Positions 36,541-46,017 of a stretch of 64,000 bases of DNA are shown here, one piece after another. Both the position numbers and the translations under genes were made by a program. Origin of the DNA: Candidatus Phosphoribacter hodrii. GTDB taxonomy: Bacteria; Actinomycetota; Actinomycetes; Actinomycetales; Dermatophilaceae. Below the pieces are notes generated by a model. That model worked only from the letters and a program-made list of their open reading frames with translations, did no database searches and was not told the DNA's origin. Positions within the stretch are counted from its first letter, which is position 1; every line of letters begins with the position of its first letter. Where the stretch lies: contig JADJIB010000001.1 of assembly GCA_016707175.1 (NCBI GenBank), forward strand, positions 434,001 to 498,000, given 5' to 3'.

Positions 36541-36575
36541 TACTTCACAAACTAAGTAAGTAGATTAGTAATCTA
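36541..36575. promoter_or_regulatory. probable MarR operators between marR and MMPL
   Basis: Two inverted repeats lie in an AT-rich spot: TACTT (36541) with AAGTA (36554-36558), and TAGATT-AGT-AATCTA at 36561-36575, the latter ending at the marR ATG. Their position between divergent genes fits autoregulation and repression of the MMPL operon by MarR. Confidence 0.6.
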
Positions 36576-37100
36576 ATGAGCGATCATACGTCAAGCCGGG
36601 AGCATGCGACGACCGGCACCATGGAAGGGGAGCGGCCGCCGGACGCGCCGCTTCCCCACACGGCGTTCGTCAATCAATGGCGCAGCGGCGACACCCTGCT
36701 CACCCTGCGCGAGTTGCTCGACCTCGCCGAGGAGGTCGGCCCGACCATCGCCCGACGCGCCGAGCTCGGGCACACCGAGCTCAAGGCGATCGAGTTGCTC
36801 GTGCGGTCACCGCATGGCCCGGTCGAGTTGGCCCGCGAGTTGGGGGTCACCTCTGCGGCATCCTCCGGCATCGTCGACCGGCTCGAAGCCCGCGGCCATG
36901 TCCGCCGGGAGGCTCACGCCACCGACGGTCGCCGCACCCAGGTGGTGCTCACCGAGTCAGCACGCGAGGAGGTGCTCGGGCACCTCGTCCCGATGTTCGG
37001 CGCCCTCGCGGCGATGGACGCGACCTTCACCGAAGACGAGAAGGTGATCGTGCAGCGCTATCTGCGCGGGGCGATCGGCGCGATCAAGCGCGTTCTGTGA
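36576..37100 (+). CDS. MarR-family transcriptional regulator
   Basis: A 174-residue winged-helix regulator. TELKAIELLVRSPHGPVELARELGVTSAASSGIVDRLEARGHVRREAHATDGR-type sequence gives the HTH and wing with the DGR turn of MarR proteins. The ATG follows the second operator directly with no Shine-Dalgarno, so a leaderless transcript is possible. Its 3' end overlaps the convergent lipase gene by 17 nt. It probably controls the divergent MMPL lipid operon; the ligand is unknown. A broken second copy lies at 39801. Confidence 0.88.
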   Translation: MSDHTSSREHATTGTMEGERPPDAPLPHTAFVNQWRSGDTLLTLRELLDLAEEVGPTIARRAELGHTELKAIELLVRSPHGPVELARELGVTSAASSGIVDRLEARGHVRREAHATDGRRTQVVLTESAREEVLGHLVPMFGALAAMDATFTEDEKVIVQRYLRGAIGAIKRVL

Positions 37101-38031
37101 CGCTCAGGTGGTCGTCGAGCCAGTCGACGACGTCGGCCATGACCTCGTCGCGGTTGGTCTCGTTGAGCACCTCATGGCGGGCGCCGAGGTAGAACCGCAC
37201 GAAGACATCCTTGATGCCCAACCGGCGGAACTGGTCGACGACCTGCTGGACGCCCTTGGTCTTGTCTCCCACCGGGTCCTCGGCGCCGGAGAACAGGTAG
37301 ATCGGCAGACCTTGCGGGATCCGCGCGACCTGGCTGTCGGCGTTGATCAACGCGATGCCGCTGAGCAGGTCCTGGAACATGCCTGCCGTGCAGACGAATC
37401 CACACCAAGGGTCGGCGATGTAGGCGTCCACTTCGGCGGGGTCACGGGACAGCCACTCGAACGGCGTGCGCGCGGGTTCGAAGGGCTTGTTGAAGTTGCC
37501 GAAGGACAGTTTGTCCAGCAGCGGGCTCGCCGTGCCCTTGCCGCGGACCTTGGCCTCGACGAGCGCCACGACCTGACCGACCTTGCCGAGCATCCCCGGG
37601 TCACCGCCGGTGCCCGAGAGGATCAGCCCATCAAGCTCCGCCCCGTGGCGGATGGCGTAGGTCCGGCTGAGCATCGAGCCCATGCTGTGACCGAAGAGGA
37701 AGATCGGCAGGCCCGGCTGCTCTTCGCGGATGGTGCGGGTCACGGCATACATGTCCTCGACCACCGTCGACCACCCGTCGTGCTCCGCGAAGAACCCCGC
37801 CCGTTTGAGGTCGCCGGCGGTCTGCCCGTGGCCGCGGTGGTCCTGGGCGTAGACGGCATACCCGGCGGCGGTGAGCACCTCGGCGAACCGGGCGTAGCGC
37901 GCGGAGTGCTCAGCCATGCCGTGGGCGATCTGGACAACCGCCTTGGGCGCGGCGCCCGCGTCAGGCGACCAGCGGAAGACGTGCAGCGGCGTCCCGTCGG
38001 TGGCCGTGACGGTGAACGTGGTGGTCTGCAT
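37084..38031 (-). CDS. alpha/beta hydrolase, monoacylglycerol lipase-like
   Basis: A 315-residue serine hydrolase. VVQIAHGMAEHSARYARFAEVL and YAQDHRGHGQTAGD are the lid-side motifs, GHSMGSMLSR carries the nucleophile Ser, and SGAEDPVGD and GARHEVLNE supply the Asp and His. This matches bacterial monoacylglycerol lipases and lysophospholipases of the Hydrolase_4 family. It has no signal peptide. ATG 38031 is preceded by GGAGGC. A decayed copy is present at 40304-41157. Confidence 0.88.
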   Translation of the reverse strand: MQTTTFTVTATDGTPLHVFRWSPDAGAAPKAVVQIAHGMAEHSARYARFAEVLTAAGYAVYAQDHRGHGQTAGDLKRAGFFAEHDGWSTVVEDMYAVTRTIREEQPGLPIFLFGHSMGSMLSRTYAIRHGAELDGLILSGTGGDPGMLGKVGQVVALVEAKVRGKGTASPLLDKLSFGNFNKPFEPARTPFEWLSRDPAEVDAYIADPWCGFVCTAGMFQDLLSGIALINADSQVARIPQGLPIYLFSGAEDPVGDKTKGVQQVVDQFRRLGIKDVFVRFYLGARHEVLNETNRDEVMADVVDWLDDHLSVTERA

Positions 38032-38097
38032 GGATGCCTCCAGTGCTGGGCTGAGCCGGCGTGCCGAACGAGCAGGTCCAGCCTCCCACGACCCAGG

Positions 38098-39045
38098 TCA
38101 GGCGCGTAGCTTCAGCAGGGTCGACACGGGGATCGCGGTGGTGGCCTTGACGACTCGCGAGCTTGCCGCCGAGTCGTGCCAGCCCCGGTGATAGCCGCTC
38201 TTGTCGAAGAAGACCGAGAGGTAGCCGAGATAGCACGGCGCCCCCATCATCCCCAGGACCAGCCACCGAGCAAAGGCCATGCCGACCCCGATCGGCCCTC
38301 CGGTGCGGACGTCTTGCACCTCGATGCGCATGGCGTTCTTGCCGATCGTGCGGCCGTGGCGGCCAATCGGAACGGTGGCGTAGGCGATCACTGCGGCCAT
38401 GAACGCCAGCGCAAGAACGTTGCTGATGATCTGGCCGAAGCCCCGCCTCGTGTCCAGCAGCACGATGACCAGACCGAAAGGCAGCATGGCTGCGGAGAGG
38501 ACCAGACCGTCCAGGAGGTTGGCGAGGAAACGTTCGCCGATCGTCGCGGGGGTGGGTGCGGCAGCCGAGTCGCCCTCGGAGAAGCTCGGGCCCAGCATGG
38601 TTGCGGCTGGCGTCACGTCGGGAGCGGAACCCAGCTCCGCCGGCTCCGGCAGGTGTGCGACGGCATCCGCGGTCAGGTATGCCGTGTCGCCGACGGCCGC
38701 GCCCCATCCACCGTTGCCGTCGGCCAGGTCGCTGGCTGGCGGCACGACGATGTCGCCGCCAGTGCTCAGGCCAGCGGGCGGCATACCTCCGCGGGCCAGT
38801 TCCGCCCGCAGGGCCGCCCGATTGATCGTGCGCTCCACCGCCCGCGGCTCGTCCGGCTCGTCCGGCTCGTGAACAAGCCCACCGCGTGCCGGTTCGGCGC
38901 CCGATTGCCCAAGACCGGCGGACCAGGATCCGTCCCCTGACGTGCCCTGCGGCCGAGGTCGGGGCACGGCACCTGCGAGAGCCCCACACCGGGGGCAGGC
39001 GGGTGCGTCGTATGAGGCCTCGTAGCCACACAGCCTGCAGGTCAC
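38098..39045 (-). CDS. RDD-domain membrane protein with N-terminal zinc ribbon
   Basis: A 315-residue protein. Cys3, Cys6, Cys17 and Cys20 (CRLC ... CPRC) form a zinc-ribbon at the N-terminus. A disordered acidic and Pro-rich linker follows, then an RDD domain (GERFLANLLDGLVLSAA, GRTIGKNAMRIEVQD, FARWLVLGMMG) with three to four helices. RDD proteins are often transporters or accessory membrane proteins of unknown function. It is next to a WXG100 pair on the same strand, a common arrangement in actinobacteria. GTG start at 39045. Confidence 0.82.
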   Translation of the reverse strand: MTCRLCGYEASYDAPACPRCGALAGAVPRPRPQGTSGDGSWSAGLGQSGAEPARGGLVHEPDEPDEPRAVERTINRAALRAELARGGMPPAGLSTGGDIVVPPASDLADGNGGWGAAVGDTAYLTADAVAHLPEPAELGSAPDVTPAATMLGPSFSEGDSAAAPTPATIGERFLANLLDGLVLSAAMLPFGLVIVLLDTRRGFGQIISNVLALAFMAAVIAYATVPIGRHGRTIGKNAMRIEVQDVRTGGPIGVGMAFARWLVLGMMGAPCYLGYLSVFFDKSGYHRGWHDSAASSRVVKATTAIPVSTLLKLRA

Positions 39046-39183
39046 GGGCTTCTACTCCTTGGACGTATCGATCCATGAATGGCATTGGGCGTGTTCCCTT
39101 GTCTTCGCCTTTGCCACAGTTACCACGTCAGCCGCGTGGGGCCGTCCGCGCCCCCTGGAAGCGGACGACCCGACGCCTGGCGA

Positions 39184-39456
39184 TCAGGTGGAAGCAATGC
39201 CCTGATCGGCCGCGTTTTGCAAGCAAGTTGTGCCCATGGTCGCCACGTCCTTCGCCACCGACTGCAGCGACGGAACGTGCATGTGCCACTTCGCGAGGAA
39301 ACGAAGCTTGTCGAAGCCCTCCCAGTTGCGGCCGACATCGCCGACGATCTGCGTGACCTGACCGGTGATGCGTCCGAGAGTTGCGGACTGCGAGACGAGC
39401 TGAGCCCCCGAGGCGCCCACCGCCGCGACATCCATTCCGTGATCGAAAACAGCCAT
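39184..39456 (-). CDS. WXG100-like small secreted helical protein
   Basis: A 90-residue protein predicted as two helices around NWEG (Trp45-Gly47), the WXG turn of type VII secretion substrates. AGAAGGGA lies about 8 nt before ATG 39456. No ESX machinery is in the window. The preceding gene on the same strand is a second WXG100-like frame (39507), suggesting a former pair of partners. Confidence 0.7.
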   Translation of the reverse strand: MAVFDHGMDVAAVGASGAQLVSQSATLGRITGQVTQIVGDVGRNWEGFDKLRFLAKWHMHVPSLQSVAKDVATMGTTCLQNAADQGIAST

Positions 39457-39506
39457 GATGCGATCCCTTCTAGATCCGTGTGAGGTTGAGGTTGGTCCGG
39501 CCAGCG

Positions 39507-39773
39507 CTACTTTGACGTGCGCTTCTGCTGGGCGATCTCCTGGTCGAGAGTGGTCTTGAGCTGCTCGATGAACTTCGCCGCTGCCACCACCTGCTGGTGC
39601 TGGGACGAGCGCCACTTGTTGACGAACGCCACCGAGTCGTCCCCATTCCAGCTGCGGTCGATCTTGCTGACCTCGCTATCGATCTGACCGGCGAGCGCCA
39701 CCAACTTGGCGTGCTCCGAACCCAAATCGGCCGACAACTGCTCGCAATCCGATCGGCTAGTCTGGTACTTCAC
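39507..39773 (-). pseudogene. WXG100 gene truncated by duplication, hybrid N-terminus
   Basis: From 39744 downward the frame encodes a WXG100-like segment, EQLSADLGSEHAKLVALAGQ followed by SWNGDDSVAFVNKW. The start MKYQTSRSDC is not native: it comes from the inserted marR promoter region, and the same ten residues head the open frame above the MMPL gene at 36548. The segmental duplication therefore cut off the native N-terminus and left a fused frame. It may still be made, but its first helix is shortened. Confidence 0.75.
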
Positions 39774-39800
39774 AAACTAAGTAAGTAGATTAGTAATCTA

Positions 39801-40320
39801 ATGAGCGATCATACGTCAAGCCGGGAGCATGCGAAGACCGGCACCATGGAAGGAGCGGCGCCGGACGCGCCGCTTCCCACACGGCGTTCGTCAATCAATG
39901 GCGCAGCGGCGACACCCTCCTCACTCTGCGCGAGTTGCTCGACCTCGCCGAGGAGGTCGGCCCGACCATCGCCCGACGCGCCGAGCTCGGGCACACCGAG
40001 CTCAAGGCGATCGAGTTGCTCGTGCGGTCACCGCATGGCCCGGTCGAGTTGGCCCGCGAGTTGGGGGTCACCTCTGCGGCATCCTCCGGCATCGTCGACC
40101 GACTCGAAGCCCGCGGCCATGTTCGCCGGGAGGCTCACGCCACTGACGGCCGCCGCACCCAGGCCGTCCTCACCGAGTCGGCGCGCGAGGAGGTGCTCGG
40201 GCACCTCGTCCCGATGTTCGGCTCCCTCGCGGCGATGGACGCGACCTTTACCGAAGCCGAGAAGGTGATCGTGCAGCCTTCTGCGCGGGGCGATCGGCGC
40301 GACTCAGGCGCGTTCTGTGA
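39801..40320 (+). pseudogene. marR pseudogene in duplicated block
   Basis: Second copy of the marR gene at 36576. ATG 39801 and the two operators are kept, but bases are missing near 39848-39856 (3 nt) and in the C run near 39872 (1 nt), which shifts the frame before the HTH. The HTH sequence is intact in another frame from 39935. The 3' end after EKVIVQ is rearranged. A functional regulator is unlikely, although the operator may still bind the intact MarR. Confidence 0.82.
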
Positions 40321-41157
40321 CGCTCAGGTGGTCGTCGAGCCAGTCGACGGCGTCCGCCATGACCTCGTCGCGGTTGGTCTCGTTGAGCACCTCATGGCGG
40401 GCGCCGAGGCAGAACCGCACGAAGACATCCTTGATGCCCAACCGGCGGAACTGGTCGACGACCTGCTGGACGCCCTTGGTCTTGTCTCCCACCGGGTCCT
40501 CGGCGCCGGAGAACAGGTAGATCGGAAATCCACACCAGGGGTCGGCGATGTAGGCGTCCACTTCGGCGGGGTCACGGGACAGCCACTCGAAGGGCGTCCG
40601 CGCCGGCTCGAAGGGCTTGTTGAAGTTGCCGAAAGACAGTTTGTCCAGCAGCGGGCTCGCCGTGCCCTTGCCGCGGACCTTGGCCTCGACGAGCGCCACG
40701 ACCTGACCGACCTTGCCGAGCATCCCCGGGTCACCGCCGGTGCCGAGAGGATCAGCCCATCAAGCTCCGCCCGTGGCGGATGGCGTAGGTCCTGCTGAGC
40801 ATCGAGCCCATGCTGTGGCCGAAGAGGAAAATCGGCAGGCCCGGCTGCTCCTCGCGGATGGTGCGGGTCACGGCATACATGTCCTCGACCACCGTCGACC
40901 ACCCGTCGTGGTCCGCGAAGAACCCCGCCCGCTTGAGGTCGCCAGCGGTCTGCCCCTGGCCGCGGTGGTCCTGGGCGTAGACGCCATACCCGGCAGCGGT
41001 GAGCACCTCGGCGAACCGGGCGTAGCGCGGAGTGCTCAGCCATGCCGTGGGCGATCTGGACAACCGCCTTGGGCGCGGCGCCCGCGTCAGGCAACCAGCG
41101 GAAGACGTGCAGCGGCGTCCCGTCGGTGGCCGTGACGGTGAACGTGGTGGTGTCCAT
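40304..41157 (-). pseudogene. lipase pseudogene in duplicated block
   Basis: Second copy of the lipase at 37084. It has lost 30 codons in frame (between DPWCGF and PIYLF), and single bases near 40744 and 40772 and two bases near 41029, so the Ser, Asp and His motifs fall in different frames. The first 40 codons and the C-terminus remain nearly identical to the intact gene. Confidence 0.85.
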
Positions 41158-41214
41158 TGGTGCCTCCTCAGGCATCGAGTTCGCGGGGTCCTGCGCCGTC
41201 ATGCCGCCACGACG

Positions 41215-42659
41215 TCACGACGTCGCCACAGCGAGAACCTCGTCGAGACCATCTTGCATGCAACGCATCAGCACATCGACATCGGCCACGGCAGTGCCGT
41301 CGATCGTCATCCCGATACAGCAGGTGCCGACGTGCGACATCATCGCCGCCATCATCGCGACGCCCGGCAGCGGGCCGAACAGGTAGACCTGCTCCACGCG
41401 GCACCGGCCATGAAGACCTCAGGGCAGCCAGGCATGTTCGACGCCGACAGGTCGGTGGCCGCCCCGAGCCCCATGACCGCAGCGCCGACCGCCGACGGCA
41501 GCCGGTTGACCACCGGGGTGATGACCGAGAACGAGTCGAGCGCCGGCTCCGCGAGCGAGGCAAGGATCACGCCACGCAGCGCCGCAACCCGCTCGGCCGG
41601 GTCGACGATGCCGATCGGCGCCGCGAGCATGGCTCCGGCGAACTTGTTGCCGCCCATCGGGTCATCGCTGCGTCGCAGGGACACGGGGACGGTGATGGGC
41701 AACTCGTCGATCTCGACCCCGTGGTGCTCGTGATAGCGGCGCAGGCCGCCGAGCAGGGCCGCAAGGTAGGCGTCGTTGACCGACCCCCCAGCCCGTTTGG
41801 CCGCGGCCCGCAGGTCTGCCAGGGGACACTCGAGGGTGCGCATGACCCACACGCGACCGTCGCGATTGCGCAGCAGCGGCGACGGCGGGGCCGGCGGTGG
41901 CGACAGCACCCGGCGCAACGACGCGGCGAACCGCAGCGTCTCGGCCACCGCGCCACCTGGGTTGCGCGCCAACGAGATTCCCGCGTCAGCCGCGGCGAGG
42001 GCCAAGCCCGGCAACTGCCCGACGGTATGCCGCGCGCCCTCGACCGTCACCGACAGCGCATCGTCGCTGGCCGGCACGTCATAGGGGTCGGGCTCGGGTG
42101 CCGTCGGCTTGTCCGGCGTGTGCTCGCGGGTGCGGCTCTGGACGAGCGACATGAGTTGGATGGCGCCGAGGCCGTCGGTCAGTGAGTGGTGAAGTTTGAG
42201 CAGGTATGCCGCGCGCCCACCGTCCAGCCCCTCGATGAGCGTCCCTTCCCAGAGGGGTCGGGTGCGATCGAACGGGGCCATCGCCAGGGTCTGCACGAGC
42301 TCCATCAGGTCGGCCATCGACCCGTCCGGGCCGACATGCATCCGGCGCAGGTGGTAGGTCAGCGCGAAGTGCGGGTCGGTCCGCCACACGGGCGGGCCGG
42401 TGGGAACGATCGGCTCGACGACCCGTTGCCGCGAACGCGGCACCAGCGACGTGGCCCACTCGTGAGCGGCGACCAGCCGATCCCACTCGGGCACAGTGTC
42501 CAGGATGAGCAGGCTGCAGATCGTCGAGGACTGCTGCGGGTGCCGCTCGGAGCGCCACATCGTCGTCCCGAGCTCGTTCATGCGGTCGTCCTGCGCCCAA
42601 TCCCGTTCCGGGCCAGGCTCGTCCGGAAAGGCCCCGGGTCCGCGCGGGGTGGCGTTCAT
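41215..42659 (-). pseudogene. WS/DGAT wax ester synthase/diacylglycerol acyltransferase, frameshifted near the end
   Basis: ATG 42659 overlaps the plsC stop. About 420 residues match the WS/DGAT family: the catalytic HHSLTDG, preceded by AYLLKLHHS, and the C-terminal-domain block LPITVPVSLRR and NKFAGAMLAAPIGI. The frame is lost near 41398, where one missing base separates EVFMAGA from EQVYLFGPLPGVAMMAAM; the remaining 55 residues end at 41215. It would make triacylglycerol or wax ester from acyl-CoA. It follows plsB and plsC on one transcript. Confidence 0.85.
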
Positions 42660-44077
42660 CGGGCACCCGGCCAGTCGGCCAGCGTCGCGGCGAAGCGGTC
42701 ACGCAAGGCAGTCACCTGGGCGTCGAGGTCCTCGACAGTCCAGTCGTCGATCGGATCGAGAACCGCGATATCGACGTTGCCAGGCCGAAGCACCCGGCCG
42801 TGCCGCGGCAGGATCTCGCCGGTGTTGCGCAGGACGATTGGCACGACAGGCACCCCCGCTTGGATCGCCAGATGGAAACCGCCCTTGCGGAAACGGCCGA
42901 GCACCTGCGTCGTCGAGCGAGTGCCCTCGGGGAAGATGAGCAACGAGGTCCCACCCCGGATTCGGGAGACGAGAGCATCGAGGGTCGCTCGCGACTGCTC
43001 GGAGTTGCTCCGGTCGATGTATGCCGGTTCCAACAGCAGGCTGCCGACCAGACTCCGTGGGTCGAACCGCGCTTCCTTCTTAGCCACAACCGTGAACTCA
43101 CCGTGGATGAGCGTCGCCGCGACGAGCGGGTCGACGGAACTCTGGTGGTTGGCGACATAGACCGCCGGCCCGTCCGGGATGTTCTCCTCGCCGACGACCC
43201 GCAGATGCACTCCGGCGAGCCGCAACGCGCTCTGGCAGGCCAGGCCGATGCCGAAGTTGATCCCCTGCTGGCGATTGCCGCTGACCAGGCCCCAGGCCAC
43301 CCCGGCGGCGGCACCGGCATTGAGGCCACTGAGGGCGGCGACCGTGCGCACCACGTCGGACGGGCTGACACCACCCGGGTCGCGCAGCATGACGACCGGC
43401 CAGCCGAAGGTCTTGGCCGCTCCGCGCAGCCCCGGGTGCGGGTTGAGCGCGACCGGCGACCCGACAGCCCCAAGGAACGCGACATCCTCGGCGCCGTTGC
43501 CGCAGGCGAAGCTTGCCTTGAGATCGATGTCAGGGGATCGGGCGAAAGACCGCACCCCACTGGCTTTCTGGGTGCCCCACAACAGGCGCCCGTCCAGCTC
43601 GCCGGTGAGGATGCCGTCCTCGACGGCCAACTGGGTGCAGACGAGGTGGTTGATGCCCAAATCGGTTGCCACCGGCTGGATCTGGTACTTGCTCGCCGCC
43701 GAGGCGATAACGACCGTGTGGCCCCGACGCTGGTGGGCGCGCACGAGTTCCCGAGCCTCGGGGCGGATCGTCCCCGCGATCTTCTGGACGAAGAGCCGCT
43801 CGCCCAACTCGGTCATCGTCTCTTCGCTCTGGCCGCGCATCGCGGCATACCCCTTGATGGCCCCTCGCGTCGGCTCCCCGCCGAGGTACGTGCCGTCGAT
43901 GACCGCGACGAAGGTGCGCATGAAGTGCCCCAGGTCGACCTCGCGGCTCTTCACCCGATCGGTGAAGAAGGTGCTCGCGGTGTAGCCCGAGACGGGTGCC
44001 GTCGAGGTCGAAGAAGGCGCCGACACTCGCCCCTGCGGTGCGGTCTCGATCCGCGCGAGCTGCTCAGCGAAGTCCAC
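42656..44077 (-). pseudogene. plsC: HAD-IB phosphatase / PlsC acyltransferase fusion, two compensating indels
   Basis: GTG 44077 begins a protein with an N-terminal HAD-IB domain and a C-terminal PlsC domain, like M. tuberculosis Rv2483c. HAD motif I (FFDLDGTRLG) is read only in a shifted frame between about 44030 and 43988. One G is missing before it in a GGGG run, and one G is extra after it, so the frame recovers at GYTASTFF. Motifs VVIASAAS, ACGNGAEDVAFL, then NHQSSVDP and FPEGTRS of the acyltransferase are intact. It would acylate 1-acylglycerol-3-phosphate. The compensating pattern suggests sequence error. Confidence 0.82.
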
Positions 44078-45956
44078 GGCGCTCCTGCTGGCCTGAGTGA
44101 TGCGGGCGATAGTGTCCAACTGCGTTGCCACGTCTTGGAGTTCGACGAGGAAGGCCGCCCGCCGCGCCCCCAGCGATTCGCCCGGGTATGCCGTGTCGGC
44201 ACCTTCGCCACCCAGCAGACCACGGTGGCGGGCCAGGCGCAGACCGGTGCGATACAGCTCGAGCGACACTGACTCGGCGCTGGCGATCCGGCGTTCGAGC
44301 TCCCACTGCTGGCCGACACGGAGGGCCTCGTCGAGAACATCCGCCTCGTTGACCGCTGAATCCCCAGCTGCCGCAAGGCGATCGGCGACCACGAGGTAAG
44401 CGTCGACGAAGGGCCTCAGCACGAGATTGGCACGGCAGGTCGCTGCCGTCCAGGAGCGCCCGAGCGGAGTCGAGGGTCAGCGGCCCGGCCCCGACTGGCG
44501 CCATGAGGGCCAACTCACCGCGCAACTCTCGCTCGAAGTCGTCGCGGCCGGGGAAGAAGAACTCGAACTTGAGCAGATCACGCAGCGCCTTGGCCCGCTC
44601 CCAGGCGGCGCGTTCGACGTCGGCACCCTCGCCGGCGGCGATGGCATCCAGGAGCGCGACCTCCCCGATGGCCCGGTCGACGAGGATGTGGATGACGGTG
44701 TTGCGGTAGAACGCGGCGACGAGATGCTGGTCGGGGGCGATCCGCCAGACCGGCTCGGTGCCGGCCTCGAAGACCGTGAGCACCCCTGAGGCGACGAGCT
44801 CCTGCAGGGCCCGACGGATCGTCGAGCGGTCGGTGAGGTTGGCCGCGCCCGCGACCGGCCAGCGGCGGTCGCGGATATAGCGCGCCAATGGCTCGACGGT
44901 GTCGAGCACCCGCTCGAAGGTGAGCGCCCGGTCGGCTCCGAGGAGGGCCAGGCAGACCACCGCCACCGTGGTCACGGGCGTCGCCCGGTTGATCCGGTGG
45001 CTGGCGTCGATGGCGACCCGTTCGACGGCCTGCGACGTGTCGTTGCCTTCGGCACGCAAAGTCGCCATTCGCTGACGAAGCGGGAAGGGCTCCCCGATGG
45101 AGACGTAGGCTCGGCCGAGCCGGCCGCCCTGCGAGCGGGCAAAGCGGATCAGCCAGCCGAGGTCCTCGGGGCGCTTGCGGCTGCCGCGCGCCTCCGCTGT
45201 CATCCCGGCGACCTCGTGGAGTTGGTCATAGACGATCGACACGGGGACGAGCATGACGTCAGGCCCGTCGCTCGCCTCAGCGGCATCGGAGAGGTAACGC
45301 AGGATGCCGTGCACGGGCGGGCGGAGTTTGCCGGTGCGGGTGCGACCGCCCTCGATCGACCAAGCCAGGTTGGCCCGGCGCTGCACGAGGTGGGAGATGT
45401 AGGCGCGCAGGGTGAGCCGGTAGACCGGCATCTCCTTGGTCTCCCGCTTGATGAAGATGATCCCCGTGCGGCTGACCAGCCCACCGACGACCGGCAGATC
45501 GAGGTTGGCGCCGCCAAAGGTGAACAACGGCGAGAACCGGCGCGAGGCCATGACATTGGGCAGGACCCAGCCGTCGAGGTAGGAGCGGTGCGAGAAGACG
45601 ATGGCCAGGCAGTGCTCCCGATCGAGGGCCTTGAGCCGCGCCATGTCCTCCTCGTCGACGAGGACATCGTGGGCCCGCATGATCCAGGCACCGAGCTTGT
45701 CCCAGGACTGGGTCGCGCGGGGGTTGTGGGTCGCGACCATCTCATGAAGGTGCTCGGCCGCCTCGGCGCGGACCGGGCCGAGGGGCAGGTCATTCTCGGC
45801 GGCATACCTCTCCAGCGAGGCGGCCAGCCCGGGGTCGGCGAGCACCTCCTCGATGTCGGGTCCGGAGCCCGTCACCGCCACCACCGCCTCGCGGGCGCGC
45901 CGCGTCGCTGAACCGACCCATCCTCGGGCCGTTTCGGCCAGTCGCTGCGCATCCAC
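44064..45956 (-). pseudogene. plsB: glycerol-3-phosphate 1-O-acyltransferase (PlsB), C-terminus frameshifted
   Basis: About 510 residues in one frame match PlsB: SHRSYLDGWVLPNV (HxxxxD motif), FTFGGANLDLPVVGGL, IFIKRETKE and IEGGRTRTGKLRPP. The frame is lost near 44425; the C-terminal region VLRPFVDAYLVVADRLAAAG continues in the frame that runs into plsC, and a TGA at 44064 ends the original frame. It transfers acyl groups to glycerol-3-phosphate, the first step of glycerolipid synthesis. The start is uncertain (GTG 45956 or TTG 45992). It heads the plsB-plsC-WS/DGAT operon. Confidence 0.82.
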
Positions 45957-46017
45957 GAGAACAGGTCTAACGTCCGGCTGGCCTCGGGTCAACCGCTGTC
46001 CGCTAGCGGATTGCGGC

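Larger units (their letters stand above)
36520..38042. repeat. segmental duplication, intact copy A (marR + lipase)
   Basis: This 1.5-kb block is nearly identical to 39745-41168. It begins at CAATCCGATCGG in the marR/MMPL promoter and ends in the leader of the lipase gene. Both genes are intact here, so this is the likely parent copy. Confidence 0.9.
39745..41168. repeat. segmental duplication, decayed copy B
   Basis: Copy of 36520-38042 in the same orientation, about 100 nt shorter. It carries several 1-3 nt deletions and one 90-nt in-frame deletion. The left edge cuts a WXG100 gene; the right edge lies next to the WS/DGAT gene end. Confidence 0.9.

Noticed and set aside
34440..36563. 707-residue plus-strand frame opposite the MMPL gene
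   Set aside because: Composition of a shadow frame (Asp, Glu, Arg, His-rich repeats); the opposite strand encodes a clear MMPL transporter.
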